64,000 nt of DNA from Seonamhaeicola sp. (GTDB lineage Bacteria > Bacteroidota > Bacteroidia > Flavobacteriales > Flavobacteriaceae): positions 124,001-188,000 of the forward strand of contig NZ_JANQJQ010000030.1 in assembly GCF_028281565.1 (NCBI RefSeq), written 5' to 3'. A program made the position numbers and the translations under genes. Each line of letters begins with the position of its first letter. The first letter of the stretch is position 1. The notes under the pieces were generated by a model. The model saw only the letters and a list, made by a program, of their open reading frames with translations. It did not search any database and was not told the DNA's origin. This document shows, in pieces, positions 1-9,228 of the stretch.

Positions 1-16
1 TAAATATTTTAGATTA

Positions 17-634
17 GTGAAGGTTATTGATATAAATTCCTGGAACAGAAAAGCACATTACGAGCATTTTTGCAGTTTAAAAGACCCGTATTTCGCCATT
101 ACAATACCTTTTGATGTAACTAAAGCCTATAATTTCTCTAAAAAAAATGGTGTCAGTTTTTTTGCAAAGTATTTACACAACTGTATGCAAGCCATCAATG
201 CAGTGGAAAACCTAAAATATAGAATTGAGAACAATAATGTGGTTGAATACGAGGTTATTCATGCGTCGGCAACTATCATGAGAGAAGATAACACCTATGG
301 GTTTTCGTTTATAGATTTTGATGAAGACCTGAATGTATTTATTAAAAATATAGAAGCAGAAAAGAAACGAATTCAAAATTCGGTTGATTTATTTCCTCCT
401 AAAAACGGATTGGATTGCATTCATTGTTCGGCCATGCCCTGGTTACATTATACAGGACATAAAGAGCCGGTTTCAGGCGTGATGGATTCCGTTCCTAAAC
501 TGTCTTTTAGTAAAGCTGCTAAAATAGGAGATGAATTAAGTATGAATGTTTCTATCAGTGTGAACCATGCTTTGGTTGACGGATACCATATAGGATTATT
601 TTCTAAGAAATTTCAACAATATTTAAACCGGTAA
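17..634 (+). CDS. CatA-like (chloramphenicol acetyltransferase family) acyltransferase
   Basis: A 205-residue protein of the trimeric CAT family. It carries the catalytic HxxxDG motif near the C-terminus (H184, D188, G189, in VNHALVDGYH), and its length and N-terminal WNR motif fit the family. Members acetylate a small hydroxylated substrate from acetyl-CoA. Many chromosomal Bacteroidota copies are not proven resistance genes, so the substrate is unknown. The start used is a GTG at 17. The frame stays open to the left edge, so a start outside the window is possible, although family members begin about here. It lies 48 bp before kdnB on the same strand. Confidence 0.8.
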   Translation: MKVIDINSWNRKAHYEHFCSLKDPYFAITIPFDVTKAYNFSKKNGVSFFAKYLHNCMQAINAVENLKYRIENNNVVEYEVIHASATIMREDNTYGFSFIDFDEDLNVFIKNIEAEKKRIQNSVDLFPPKNGLDCIHCSAMPWLHYTGHKEPVSGVMDSVPKLSFSKAAKIGDELSMNVSISVNHALVDGYHIGLFSKKFQQYLNR

Positions 635-682
635 GATTTAAAATAGTATTATTTTTACACTTCGAAAAAGAAAACATAATAC

Positions 683-1765
683 ATGAGTTATAAAAACTTT
701 CCCATGGTGCCAAGGGTTATTTTTGGCAGAGGTAGTTTCAATCAGTTAAGCGATATTTTAGCCCCAAAACGCTTGAGTATAAATGCTCCGTTTATATTTT
801 TAGTAGATGATGTTTTTAAAGCTAATTCGTGGTTAACGCCAAGAATTCCAATATCTTATGACGATAAAATTATATATGTGTCAGCCGATGAAGAACCTAA
901 AACAGAGCAGGTTGACGCTTTAGTAGAGGATATTATATTAAATGCCAAGGAAAGGCCATCTGGTATTATAGGCATTGGAGGCGGCACCTTGTTAGATTTG
1001 GCAAAGGCGGTTTCGATCATGCTGACCAATGATGGTCAAGCCAAAGACTATCAAGGTTGGGATTTAGTTAAAAATGCAGGGGTGTACCATGTAGGTATTC
1101 CAACAATTTCAGGTACCGGTGCTGAAGTCTCAAGAACTACAGTGCTTACAGGTCCTAGTAGAAAACTGGGGATAAATTCGGATTTCACACCCTTTGATCA
1201 GGTTATTTTAGATTCGGAACTCACAAAAAATGTTCCTAAAGACCAGTGGTTTTATACAGGAATGGATTGCTATATTCATTGCATTGAGTCGTTAAACGGA
1301 ACCTATTTAAATGCGTTCAGTCAGAGTTATGGTGACATGGCACTATCCCTTTGCAAAGAAGTTTTCTTTGAAGGCAGGTTATCAAAAGCCCAATCACAGG
1401 AAAAGCTGATGATGGCCTCCTGGCACGGAGGCATGAGTATTGTTTACTCTCAGGTAGGTATTGCCCATGCTATGAGCTATGGCCTGTCGTATTTACTTGG
1501 TACTAAACATGGGATAGGTAATTGTATTGTTTTTGATCATTTAGAAGCGTTTTATCCGGAAGGGGTAAAGCTTTTTAAAGCCATGAAAGAAAAACACAAT
1601 ATTGTTTTACCTGCCGGCATTTGTGCCGATTTAAGTGACAAAGAGTTCGATATCATGATAGATGTTGCTTTAGACCTGGTCCCACTTTGGGAAAATGCAT
1701 TGGGGAAAAACTGGGAAAAAATAATGACTCGAAAAAAACTAAAAGAGCTATACCAAAAAATGTAA
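683..1765 (+). CDS. kdnB: 3-deoxy-alpha-D-manno-octulosonate 8-oxidase (KdnB)
   Basis: An iron-containing alcohol dehydrogenase fold of 360 residues. It resembles Shewanella KdnB along its length, for example the N-terminal VIFGRGSF, the GGGT nucleotide loop, GIPTISGTGAE and the block around MDCYIHC. The metal ligands are visible as D195, H199, H262 and H276. KdnB oxidises C8 of Kdo to an aldehyde, which KdnA then aminates to 8-amino-Kdo for the lipid A inner core. KdnA is not in the window and may lie upstream. The PlsC-type acyltransferase begins 2 bp downstream, consistent with an envelope operon. The family call is strong and the exact substrate is inferred from homology. Confidence 0.85.
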   Translation: MSYKNFPMVPRVIFGRGSFNQLSDILAPKRLSINAPFIFLVDDVFKANSWLTPRIPISYDDKIIYVSADEEPKTEQVDALVEDIILNAKERPSGIIGIGGGTLLDLAKAVSIMLTNDGQAKDYQGWDLVKNAGVYHVGIPTISGTGAEVSRTTVLTGPSRKLGINSDFTPFDQVILDSELTKNVPKDQWFYTGMDCYIHCIESLNGTYLNAFSQSYGDMALSLCKEVFFEGRLSKAQSQEKLMMASWHGGMSIVYSQVGIAHAMSYGLSYLLGTKHGIGNCIVFDHLEAFYPEGVKLFKAMKEKHNIVLPAGICADLSDKEFDIMIDVALDLVPLWENALGKNWEKIMTRKKLKELYQKM

Positions 1766-1766
1766 T

Positions 1767-2315
1767 ATGCGATGGTTAGCCAAATTTATCTATTTTAAAC
1801 TGCTTGGATGGAAAGTTACCGGTAACGTAAATTTATCTAAAGACGAGATCAAAAAGGCGGTCATTATTGCCGTTCCTCATACCAGTTGGCACGACTTTTA
1901 CATTGGTGTCTTATTACGTGCCGTTTTAGGGGTTAGAACAAATTTTGTTGGTAAAAAAAGTTTATTCAGGTTTCCTTATGGATGGTTCTTTAGGGCTTTG
2001 GGAGGTGCCCCGGTAAACAGATTTTCAAATGAAAATAAGGTAAAGGCTATTGCAAAAATATTTAACGAACGAGAAGAATTCAGAATGGCTATGGCTCCTG
2101 AAGGCACAAGAAGAAAGGTAAAAAACTGGAGAACAGGGTTTTATTATATCGCCAAAGAAGCGAAAGTACCTATTATTATGTTCACACTGGATTTTGAAAA
2201 CAAACAAAATAAGATCTCAGAGCCGTTTTACCCTACGGATGATGTGAAAACCGATTTTGAATTTATGCGTAATTTTTACAAAGGTGTCAAAGGAAGAATT
2301 CCCGAATATTCTTAA
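1767..2315 (+). CDS. 1-acyl-sn-glycerol-3-phosphate acyltransferase (PlsC/LPLAT family)
   Basis: A 182-residue lysophospholipid acyltransferase. The catalytic HX4D block is H38 to D43 (HTSWHD), and the second block EGTR starts at E112. Members transfer an acyl chain to lysophosphatidate at the inner membrane. The protein is short for the family and lacks an obvious long N-terminal anchor. It starts 2 bp after the kdnB stop, so the two are almost certainly co-transcribed. An alternative is an acyltransferase for another lipid such as an ornithine lipid. Confidence 0.85.
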   Translation: MRWLAKFIYFKLLGWKVTGNVNLSKDEIKKAVIIAVPHTSWHDFYIGVLLRAVLGVRTNFVGKKSLFRFPYGWFFRALGGAPVNRFSNENKVKAIAKIFNEREEFRMAMAPEGTRRKVKNWRTGFYYIAKEAKVPIIMFTLDFENKQNKISEPFYPTDDVKTDFEFMRNFYKGVKGRIPEYS

Positions 2316-2440
2316 AATATTTTCCTTCCGTGTAAAGAATGGCACAGAAATTGAATATATAATTAGTGTACTAGTACATGAAACATAAAGTAAACAAGTT
2401 TTGTCACTAAAAAGAAACATCGACTAATACACTAAAAGCA

Positions 2441-2472
2441 AAAAAGCTATTTCAATGAAATAGCTTTTTTTT
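2441..2472 (+). terminator. Rho-independent terminator after the kdnB-plsC unit
   Basis: A perfect hairpin, AGCTATTT / AAATAGCT (2446-2466), is followed by a run of T. The A-run on its left side lets it also end the leftward metalloprotease gene, which stops at 2495. Confidence 0.8.
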
Positions 2473-2494
2473 ATGCTGTTATATTATGGCTGCT

Positions 2495-5095
2495 TTATTT
2501 TATTTCCGTTAAAGCATTGTCTATCAAAGTTCTTAAATGTTGCTTATGTGCCCTGGAGGCTGTATTGCCGGACGGGCCAGCCATGGTTCTGATGCGCTTT
2601 AAATTATACAAGGCCATAGATTTTGAATTATAGGTAAACCTGTCTTTTTGTTTACCGGTTAGCATACCAATTAGCCTGTTGGTATACTCAAGCTGTAAAT
2701 TTTGTCTGAACGAATTAACATTACCATAAATATCCGTATTAAAAACAGCAGCATTTAGATCACTCATGAACTGGGATAGTTTATATTGGTTTCCATAAAG
2801 TTCAGAATCAGTAATACGTTGTAAAGTATTTGGATGCAGCAAGTGACTTAAAACATTCTTTTGATAGGATAACACCTGGTTATGGATTTTTGGATCTTCA
2901 GGCTCTCTGCCAAAATCAAAACCACGTCTTTGCATGGCTAAATAATTATACAGCTCTTTTGGCGCGTTAAAGGCATTGGGGGCAAACACATAATCCTTCA
3001 AGGCTTTCATGGCTCGCTTTTGATCACTCAAACTAACCGGAGTGTAAGGTTGTGTGCCACCTTTTTGTCCCGCCATAGCCCTGTCTACGTATACACCGCC
3101 TATATACCTGGAGATTATGTTAGCTGCACCACCTCTTTGACTACTCAATAGGCCATAAATACGTCTTAATTCTTCATAAGATTTACCGTCTTCAATAAAT
3201 TTTTCTTTAGCTGTTTTCATCAAATTATTGGCCAGTTCAATTCGGTCAACAGCATATTGTATTGCATCACTTGACTGGTCGTGTACCATGACTCTTGGGT
3301 CTATGGCTTTACCGGGAGAACGCATATCATCAGCATCATTTCCAAAGATCAATTCAGGTTCTGTAGATCTGTTCAATAGGGTTTCTTTTTCGTCATCAGA
3401 CTTAAATGGCGTGTATCCAAACTGAATGGCCCAAACATCATAAGGCCCAACAGCTACATCGTCATATTGCCCTTGTTTACTTCTGTCTTTGGTAATATTT
3501 AAAGTGGCATAATCCATAACCGATCCGGTAAGACATTTTCCTTCAATAAATTCAGGATTGGCAAGTTCTTCAGGTGAAAACAACTGACTGGCTTTCATAT
3601 TGTGGTTTAAACCTAGTGTATGCCCAATTTCATGCATGATTAAAGCGGTCATGGATTCTTTTTTAATACGCTTCATTTCAAGGTCTGAAGCACCTGTTGC
3701 GAAAGCTACTGCACTTGCGAACATCATGTCCTGATGTACCGCGTTTCCAAAAGAACAGAAGTTATGAGCATGATCCTCATGCGCCTTTCCATTTTCAAAA
3801 GGCTCCTGAACATCGGCCAGATTATAAACTTTATCATATAGAACTCTGTTAGTGAAGTGAACGTATTCCAACATGATATCGGCCCCTAAGATCTGTCCCG
3901 TCCTTGGGTTCACAAAACTAGGACCATAGCCACCAAATGGCGGTTGAGGCGAGGAGGTCCAGCGTAACACATTATAACGAATATCACCTGCATCCCAATT
4001 GGCATCATCCGGTTGTTGCTTAACCACCATGGCATTTTTAAAACCGGCTTTTTCAAACGCCTTGTTCCATTGTAAAACACCGGCTTTTATGGTTTCTCTC
4101 CATTCATGAGGAGTAGAGTTTTCCATCCACCAGATTATGGGTTCAACAGGTTCTGAAATAGCAGCATCAGGGTCTTTCTTTTTTAAGTTCCAACGGTGCA
4201 CTAAATCTCTGTAAGGTGTTGATGATGTAGACGTCTGATCATCTACCTGAGTGGTAAAAAAACCAACTCTCGGGTCGTCATACCTCGGCTCATAATCGTT
4301 ATCCGGCATAGCTATTAAACTGTGAAACACCTTAATACTGACGTTTCTGGCATCAGCCAAAGCATTAGAGCCACGACTTAAAACAGAAGGGTTTGAAAAT
4401 ACATATTCAATTTTTAGATTGGTGTTTTCCGGGTAGTTCTTTATACTGTTAATTTTTGTTTTATTTTTATCCAAACCACCAAGTTTGAAGGACGTGGGAG
4501 AACTTCCGGGCCTTGAAGGCGGCTTAATTCTGGAAAATGTTTCCTTTAAGAACAAATCGTTGGCTTTGATAAGGTACAATCCTTTCTTGGCATCATGAGC
4601 TTCAACTTTTATACTGGCCATATTCCCCTGACTTATGTTAGCATTTTCAGATTTTGAAATAGGGTTGTCCGGATCGTAATAAAACGACGTATTTTGTGTT
4701 ACAAACTCAATTTTATCAAAGTATCTTTCAATCTTAAAGATTTTAGAGCCCCGGTAAGAGCCCCGGTTTGTTCTTCCTGCATCCATAACGCCGTCAGCTA
4801 TCTGACTAAAATGAATGTACTCTTTACCAATCTGATCTTCCGAAATAAGCATTTGAAGTGAGCCGTTTACAGTATCCTGATAAATGGTAAAAAGGCCCTC
4901 TAGTTTTTTACTTGTTTTTACAAGATCTGCTATGGTTTTTTCCTTAGGAGTTTTTGGTTTTGGAGCTACAGCAGTCAGGTCATCTTTCTTCTTTTTATTT
5001 TTTCTTTGTGCGGTCATGTTTTGAGGCGCAAAGAAAACCACCAGCATTAAAGCAGATAAAATGAATTTAACTGATTTTTTTAATGTGAGATTCAT
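2495..5095 (-). CDS. Secreted zinc-dependent metalloprotease (DUF5117/DUF5118 type)
   Basis: An 866-residue protein with an N-terminal signal peptide (hydrophobic stretch near residues 10-28) and an extended metzincin motif H488-E-I-G-H492-T-L-G-L-N-H498. The layout, with a long N-terminal beta-rich region, a mid-protein zincin domain and a helical C-terminus, matches the large Bacteroidota family annotated as zinc-dependent metalloproteases with DUF5117/DUF4953. It probably acts in the periplasm or outside the cell on unknown protein substrates. It is monocistronic and separated from the upstream gene by 122 bp of AT-rich DNA. Confidence 0.85.
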   Translation of the reverse strand: MNLTLKKSVKFILSALMLVVFFAPQNMTAQRKNKKKKDDLTAVAPKPKTPKEKTIADLVKTSKKLEGLFTIYQDTVNGSLQMLISEDQIGKEYIHFSQIADGVMDAGRTNRGSYRGSKIFKIERYFDKIEFVTQNTSFYYDPDNPISKSENANISQGNMASIKVEAHDAKKGLYLIKANDLFLKETFSRIKPPSRPGSSPTSFKLGGLDKNKTKINSIKNYPENTNLKIEYVFSNPSVLSRGSNALADARNVSIKVFHSLIAMPDNDYEPRYDDPRVGFFTTQVDDQTSTSSTPYRDLVHRWNLKKKDPDAAISEPVEPIIWWMENSTPHEWRETIKAGVLQWNKAFEKAGFKNAMVVKQQPDDANWDAGDIRYNVLRWTSSPQPPFGGYGPSFVNPRTGQILGADIMLEYVHFTNRVLYDKVYNLADVQEPFENGKAHEDHAHNFCSFGNAVHQDMMFASAVAFATGASDLEMKRIKKESMTALIMHEIGHTLGLNHNMKASQLFSPEELANPEFIEGKCLTGSVMDYATLNITKDRSKQGQYDDVAVGPYDVWAIQFGYTPFKSDDEKETLLNRSTEPELIFGNDADDMRSPGKAIDPRVMVHDQSSDAIQYAVDRIELANNLMKTAKEKFIEDGKSYEELRRIYGLLSSQRGGAANIISRYIGGVYVDRAMAGQKGGTQPYTPVSLSDQKRAMKALKDYVFAPNAFNAPKELYNYLAMQRRGFDFGREPEDPKIHNQVLSYQKNVLSHLLHPNTLQRITDSELYGNQYKLSQFMSDLNAAVFNTDIYGNVNSFRQNLQLEYTNRLIGMLTGKQKDRFTYNSKSMALYNLKRIRTMAGPSGNTASRAHKQHLRTLIDNALTEIK

Positions 5096-5125
5096 AAGAT
5101 TTAAGTTAATTTTAAATAAGAATTA

Positions 5126-5146
5126 ATCATTTTTTTAAAAAATGAT
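5126..5146. repeat. AT-rich palindrome between two leftward genes
   Basis: A 21-base near-perfect palindrome with arms ATCATTTTTT / AAAAAATGAT. It may terminate transcription of the Gfo/Idh gene or simply be part of the promoter region of the metalloprotease. The sequence does not decide between these. Confidence 0.35.
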
Positions 5147-5217
5147 AGCTAAATTAAATAAACCTTATTAAAATTGTTACAATAAAATGTTAAAGTGCAG
5201 TTTTTTATAACTCCAAA

Positions 5218-6213
5218 CTATAGTTTTCCTAAAATTTTATCCATGACCCAATTAGTATGCAGGGCAGATGCTCCGGTAGAAGGGTGTGTATAGTTTTTAT
5301 AAATGAGCTCATCCCGCATACCTTCAACATGATACTGTTGAATATGCTTGGGGTTTTCAATCAGGATAGATTCATTTTTAGTTTCAGTATTAAGCATTAG
5401 AGGTTTATCATGAAAAACAGCAAATTCAATATGTCCTTTATTACCGTAAATAGTTACCTCATCTAAATGGTTATCCGATCCAAAATTCCAGGTACCGGAA
5501 CCGGTGATGCCGTTTTCATGGATCCAACTGGCGGTTACGGCATCCATAGCGCTGTACAAACCTTGTTGGTTGATGCAAAACCCTTTAGCATCTTTAATAT
5601 CGCCTAATAAATAAGAAAACAGATCCAATCCGTGGCTTGCCAGATCATCAAAATAGCCTCCCGGAGCTACATGGGCATCAGTTCTCCAATTGTAAGCTTT
5701 TGATTTGTCTAAATCACTGGCGGGTTTACTCAGATGCCAACTGATGTGTCGAACCGCTCCAATAAGGCCATCGTCCAACCAGGTTTTGACCTTTTTAAAG
5801 CGTGTTAAAGAGCGCCTGTAATATGCTACAAATAGCGGAAGCTCTTTTTCTTTAAACGTTTTATAGATTGCTAAGCTATCGTCATACGAAGAGGTCATTG
5901 GTTTTTCAATACAACAAATTTTTCCGGCTTCTGCCACTTTTAAAGCGTAGTATTTATGGCTGTCCGGAGGGGTGGTAATATATATGGCATCTACTTCAGG
6001 ATCATTGATTAATGCATCTGCATCCGTGTAGTGTTTTTTAATCTGGTGGCGTTCTGCATAGTTTCTGACTTTAGCTTCATCACGTCTCATGACAGCCACT
6101 AATTCAAAACCTTCAGTTAGTTTGTATGCCGGCCCACTTTTTACTTCGGTAACATTACCACATCCGATAATGCCCCATTTAATTGTTTTATTTGTTTTAG
6201 AGGCGTTGGACAT
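5218..6213 (-). CDS. Gfo/Idh/MocA family oxidoreductase
   Basis: A 331-residue NAD(P)-dependent oxidoreductase. It has an N-terminal Rossmann fold with a GCGNV nucleotide-binding loop near residue 16, the EKP motif (IEKPMTSS) near residue 103 that is typical of the family, and the C-terminal alpha/beta domain. Members act on sugars, inositols or other polyols. No neighbour indicates the substrate. It lies 28 bp after yebC on the same strand and could be read through from it. Confidence 0.85.
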   Translation of the reverse strand: MSNASKTNKTIKWGIIGCGNVTEVKSGPAYKLTEGFELVAVMRRDEAKVRNYAERHQIKKHYTDADALINDPEVDAIYITTPPDSHKYYALKVAEAGKICCIEKPMTSSYDDSLAIYKTFKEKELPLFVAYYRRSLTRFKKVKTWLDDGLIGAVRHISWHLSKPASDLDKSKAYNWRTDAHVAPGGYFDDLASHGLDLFSYLLGDIKDAKGFCINQQGLYSAMDAVTASWIHENGITGSGTWNFGSDNHLDEVTIYGNKGHIEFAVFHDKPLMLNTETKNESILIENPKHIQQYHVEGMRDELIYKNYTHPSTGASALHTNWVMDKILGKL

Positions 6214-6241
6214 TTCTGAAAGATTAAATTAAAGAGGATTG

Positions 6242-6961
6242 CTATTCGGTAAGTTCTTGCATGGTATGATATACATTCTGTACATCATCATCTTCCTCAA
6301 GCTTCTCTAAAAGCTTTTCAACATCGGCAGCTTGCTCAGGGTTTAGTTGTTTGGTAACCTGAGGAATACGTTCAAAGCCTGATGACAAAATTTCAACGTC
6401 CCTGGATTCTAATTCGGCCTGAATAGCTCCAAAGCTTTCAAACGGCGCATAAATTAAAATACCGTCATCATCAACAAAAACTTCTTCAGCGCCGTAATCT
6501 ATAAATTCAAGTTCGATTTCTTCCGGATCCAATCCTTCACCATTGATTCTAAAGTTACAAGTATGATCAAACATAAAGACCACAGAACCGGAAGTGCCTA
6601 AACTACCATCACATTTATTAAAATAACTACGCACATTGGCCACAGTACGTGTATTATTATCGGTAGCCGTTTCAACTAAAATGGCAATGCCGTGAGGTGC
6701 ATAGCCTTCAAAAATAACTTCTTTATAATCCCCCTGACTTTTATCAGAAGCACGTTTTATGGCACGCTCAATATTGTCCTTAGGCATATTTACGGACTTG
6801 GCGTTCTGTATAACCGCTCTTAAACGGGAATTGCTATCCGGATCGGGACCACCTTCTTTTACAGCCATTACAATATCTTTACCAATACGTGTAAAGGCTT
6901 TACTCATGGCCGACCAACGTTTCATTTTTCTTGCTTTTCTAAACTCAAAAGCTCTTCCCAT
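6242..6961 (-). CDS. yebC: YebC/PmpR (TACO1) family protein
   Basis: A 239-residue protein, the normal family length. The conserved N-terminal MGRAFEFRKARK and the block PDPDSNSRLRAVIQNAKS are present. Bacterial members were first described as DNA-binding regulators, and several are now linked to translation of difficult sequences such as polyproline stretches. The start is supported by a -7 element about 40 bp upstream (7002-7009, minus strand). Confidence 0.93.
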   Translation of the reverse strand: MGRAFEFRKARKMKRWSAMSKAFTRIGKDIVMAVKEGGPDPDSNSRLRAVIQNAKSVNMPKDNIERAIKRASDKSQGDYKEVIFEGYAPHGIAILVETATDNNTRTVANVRSYFNKCDGSLGTSGSVVFMFDHTCNFRINGEGLDPEEIELEFIDYGAEEVFVDDDGILIYAPFESFGAIQAELESRDVEILSSGFERIPQVTKQLNPEQAADVEKLLEKLEEDDDVQNVYHTMQELTE

Positions 6962-7001
6962 AATTTATAAAGTTATTTGTTGTTATTTGAAAATATAAAC
7001 G

Positions 7002-7009
7002 CAAAAATA
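7002..7009 (-). promoter_or_regulatory. Candidate Bacteroidota -7 box for yebC
   Basis: On the minus strand this reads TATTTTTG, matching the Bacteroidota primary-sigma consensus TAnnTTTG. It lies about 40 bp before the yebC start. Confidence 0.4.
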
Positions 7010-7106
7010 TAAAAAGTAAGCAGATATGAAAGTTCCTGAAAAAGTTACAGGTATAACTTTCAATAACCACCATTTAATAGTTTTGGCTATGACAATCTGC
7101 TATTTG

Positions 7107-7397
7107 TTACTCTATGGGCTCTACTATAGTTTCAATAGCATCTACCAGTTCGAAGTCTTTGTCGGTAACGCCTCCGGCATCATGCGTTGAAAGCGAAATA
7201 GTAAGTATATTATAAACATTACTCCAGTTTGGATGATGATTAAGTGCTTCGCATTCAAAGGCAATTCTACTCATGGCACTAAAGCAATCCCTGAAATTGT
7301 CAAATTCAAATTCGGCATGAATAGCGTTATCAAAGTATTCCCAATCCGGGTAGTGCAATAATTTTTTCTCAATATCCTGTTCTGATAATTTGCTCAT
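7107..7397 (-). CDS. phhB: 4a-hydroxytetrahydrobiopterin dehydratase (pterin-4a-carbinolamine dehydratase)
   Basis: A 96-residue protein with the active-site signature E-A-L-N-H54-H55-P-N-W58 followed by the VYN strand. The enzyme dehydrates 4a-hydroxytetrahydrobiopterin to recycle the pterin cofactor of aromatic amino acid hydroxylases. No hydroxylase gene is in the window. It is the last gene of a leftward run behind the Rossmann-fold gene, with a 60-bp gap. Confidence 0.9.
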   Translation of the reverse strand: MSKLSEQDIEKKLLHYPDWEYFDNAIHAEFEFDNFRDCFSAMSRIAFECEALNHHPNWSNVYNILTISLSTHDAGGVTDKDFELVDAIETIVEPIE

Positions 7398-7457
7398 TTT
7401 GGTATCGTGTTTTTTAAGATTAACAGTAATTAAAAATAACGAATATTACCCTATGAA

Positions 7458-8291
7458 TCAATTAATTTTTAACGCTTCCAGAATATTGGTACTTACAACT
7501 TGTAAATGTTTGGGAAGCTTATTGGTTTTAGGTAATACGGCCAGATAGCGTTCATCATTTGTAGTGTAAACCCGCTTATATATAGCTTTTTCATTAGTGA
7601 GTTCTGTAACAATTTCTTTGATAAAGTCATCGTGATGGACTAAATCATTACTACCCAAATGAAAAATACCCCATTTATTTCTATTGATAATATAATGGAT
7701 CTGCTGTGTTAGTTTATCATCATTAGTAACATTCATTACCAGGTTTGGGAACACTTCCACAGGTTCTTTATCCTTTATATTTTTAAGAATTTCCTGTACT
7801 CTTGGGGATTGTGACCCAAACACCATAGGCAATCTTAAAATGGCCACCTGCTTTTTAGGTAACCTCAGTAAGGTGTTTTCTATTTTTATTTTAAAGTGAC
7901 CGTAAATGCTGTTACTTAGGGTTTTGTCATCTTCATAACTCGGGTATTTACTATAAGCGTCAAAGACATTGGCGGATGATAAAAAGATAAGTTTGATCTT
8001 TTTTGAAAATATGTATTCCGCCAAATGTTGATGTAACATGACCTGTTTTGAAAAATCACCCCGGAGTGCGGAAACAATAATAGTGGGCTTTACGATGTCC
8101 AAAATTTCATAAACATCATCCTCTTCAAAATCATAATGAAAAAAGTTATTATTCTTTTCAAATTGTTTGCAGGGTGTCCTGTAGGTGCCAAACGTTTTGA
8201 AGTAGGAGCAAAGCTCTCTGTATATAGCATTCCCCAGGAATCCGCTGGCGCCCAGTATTAATATTCTATGCTTGCTTTCTCGTTTTATCAT
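7458..8291 (-). CDS. NAD-dependent epimerase/dTDP-4-dehydrorhamnose reductase-like protein
   Basis: A 277-residue extended short-chain dehydrogenase-like protein. The nucleotide-binding loop GASGFLGN starts near residue 14, and the RmlD-like middle region follows (SSANVFDAYSKYPSYE). The usual catalytic YxxxK is degenerate here (YGHFKIKIE has Y and K spaced as Y-G-H-F-K). The likely substrate is a nucleotide sugar, but none is implied by context. It sits 23 bp downstream of glsA. Confidence 0.7.
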   Translation of the reverse strand: MIKRESKHRILILGASGFLGNAIYRELCSYFKTFGTYRTPCKQFEKNNNFFHYDFEEDDVYEILDIVKPTIIVSALRGDFSKQVMLHQHLAEYIFSKKIKLIFLSSANVFDAYSKYPSYEDDKTLSNSIYGHFKIKIENTLLRLPKKQVAILRLPMVFGSQSPRVQEILKNIKDKEPVEVFPNLVMNVTNDDKLTQQIHYIINRNKWGIFHLGSNDLVHHDDFIKEIVTELTNEKAIYKRVYTTNDERYLAVLPKTNKLPKHLQVVSTNILEALKIN

Positions 8292-8314
8292 ACCTCACCT
8301 AAGCTAGAATACAC

Positions 8315-9226
8315 CTAGAAAATTGAAAGTTGGGTTTTGGTGGTAAACTGTTCCAGGGCCAGCATACCTAATTTAGAATTTCCTTTTTTATTAAGTCCTG
8401 GTGCCCAGGTGGTAATGACATAATTATCTGGTAAAAGCGCCACAATACCACCCCCAACACCACTTTTTCCGGGAAGTCCGACCTCAAAAGCAAATTCGCC
8501 CGCTTCATCATAAAAACCACAGGTTAGCATAATAGCATTGATACGTTTTACTTGTTGTTCTGTTAACCGAACTTTTTCTAACAGGCATTTTCCTTTATTG
8601 GCAAACATATGAAATGACCTGGTAATTTGAGTACAGGTCATTTCCAATGCACATTGCATAAAATAGCATTCCAGGACATCATCAACAGGATTATTAAGAT
8701 TACCAAAGGATTTTAGCAGGTTAGCTGCCGCATAGTTTCTAAACCCTGTTTCTTTTTCAGAACGGGCTATATCCATGTTGTAATTTATATTGTCATCACC
8801 GGCCAGATCTCTAACATAATTTAAAAAATGTTCTTTGGGGTTGTCAAATAGCGATACCAAAACGTCTGCAACCACAATGGCTCCTGAATTTATAAACGGG
8901 TTTCTGGGAATACCGTTTTCAATTTCTAAAAGTGCTAATTGATTAAAAGGGTGTCCGGAAGGTTCAACTCCTAATCTGTTCAAAATGCTACTTCCTTCTT
9001 TTGAAGCTGCCAGGGCAAGGGCTAAAACCTTAGAAATACTTTGAATAGAAAAAGGTGTATTGTAATGTCCAACACCATACTCTTGCTCGTCTTTTGTTCT
9101 TAAATGCAGGCCAAAATTATTGATATTTACATGCGCCAATTCCGGGATATAGGAAGCCACGGTTCCTTTGTCTTCAACAGAAACCACATGATCATGTATA
9201 TCATTTAAAATGGACTGATAGTTCAT
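8315..9226 (-). CDS. glsA: Glutaminase A
   Basis: A 303-residue serine-dependent beta-lactamase-fold glutaminase, the normal length. The catalytic S63-I-S-K66 is seen in the block SIQSISK, and the C-terminal GLPGKSGVGGGI loop is intact. It hydrolyses L-glutamine to glutamate and ammonia. It begins 2 bp after gcvT, which implies co-transcription, although the metabolic link with the glycine cleavage T-protein is only general nitrogen/one-carbon metabolism. Confidence 0.93.
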   Translation of the reverse strand: MNYQSILNDIHDHVVSVEDKGTVASYIPELAHVNINNFGLHLRTKDEQEYGVGHYNTPFSIQSISKVLALALAASKEGSSILNRLGVEPSGHPFNQLALLEIENGIPRNPFINSGAIVVADVLVSLFDNPKEHFLNYVRDLAGDDNINYNMDIARSEKETGFRNYAAANLLKSFGNLNNPVDDVLECYFMQCALEMTCTQITRSFHMFANKGKCLLEKVRLTEQQVKRINAIMLTCGFYDEAGEFAFEVGLPGKSGVGGGIVALLPDNYVITTWAPGLNKKGNSKLGMLALEQFTTKTQLSIF

Positions 9227-9228
9227 TG

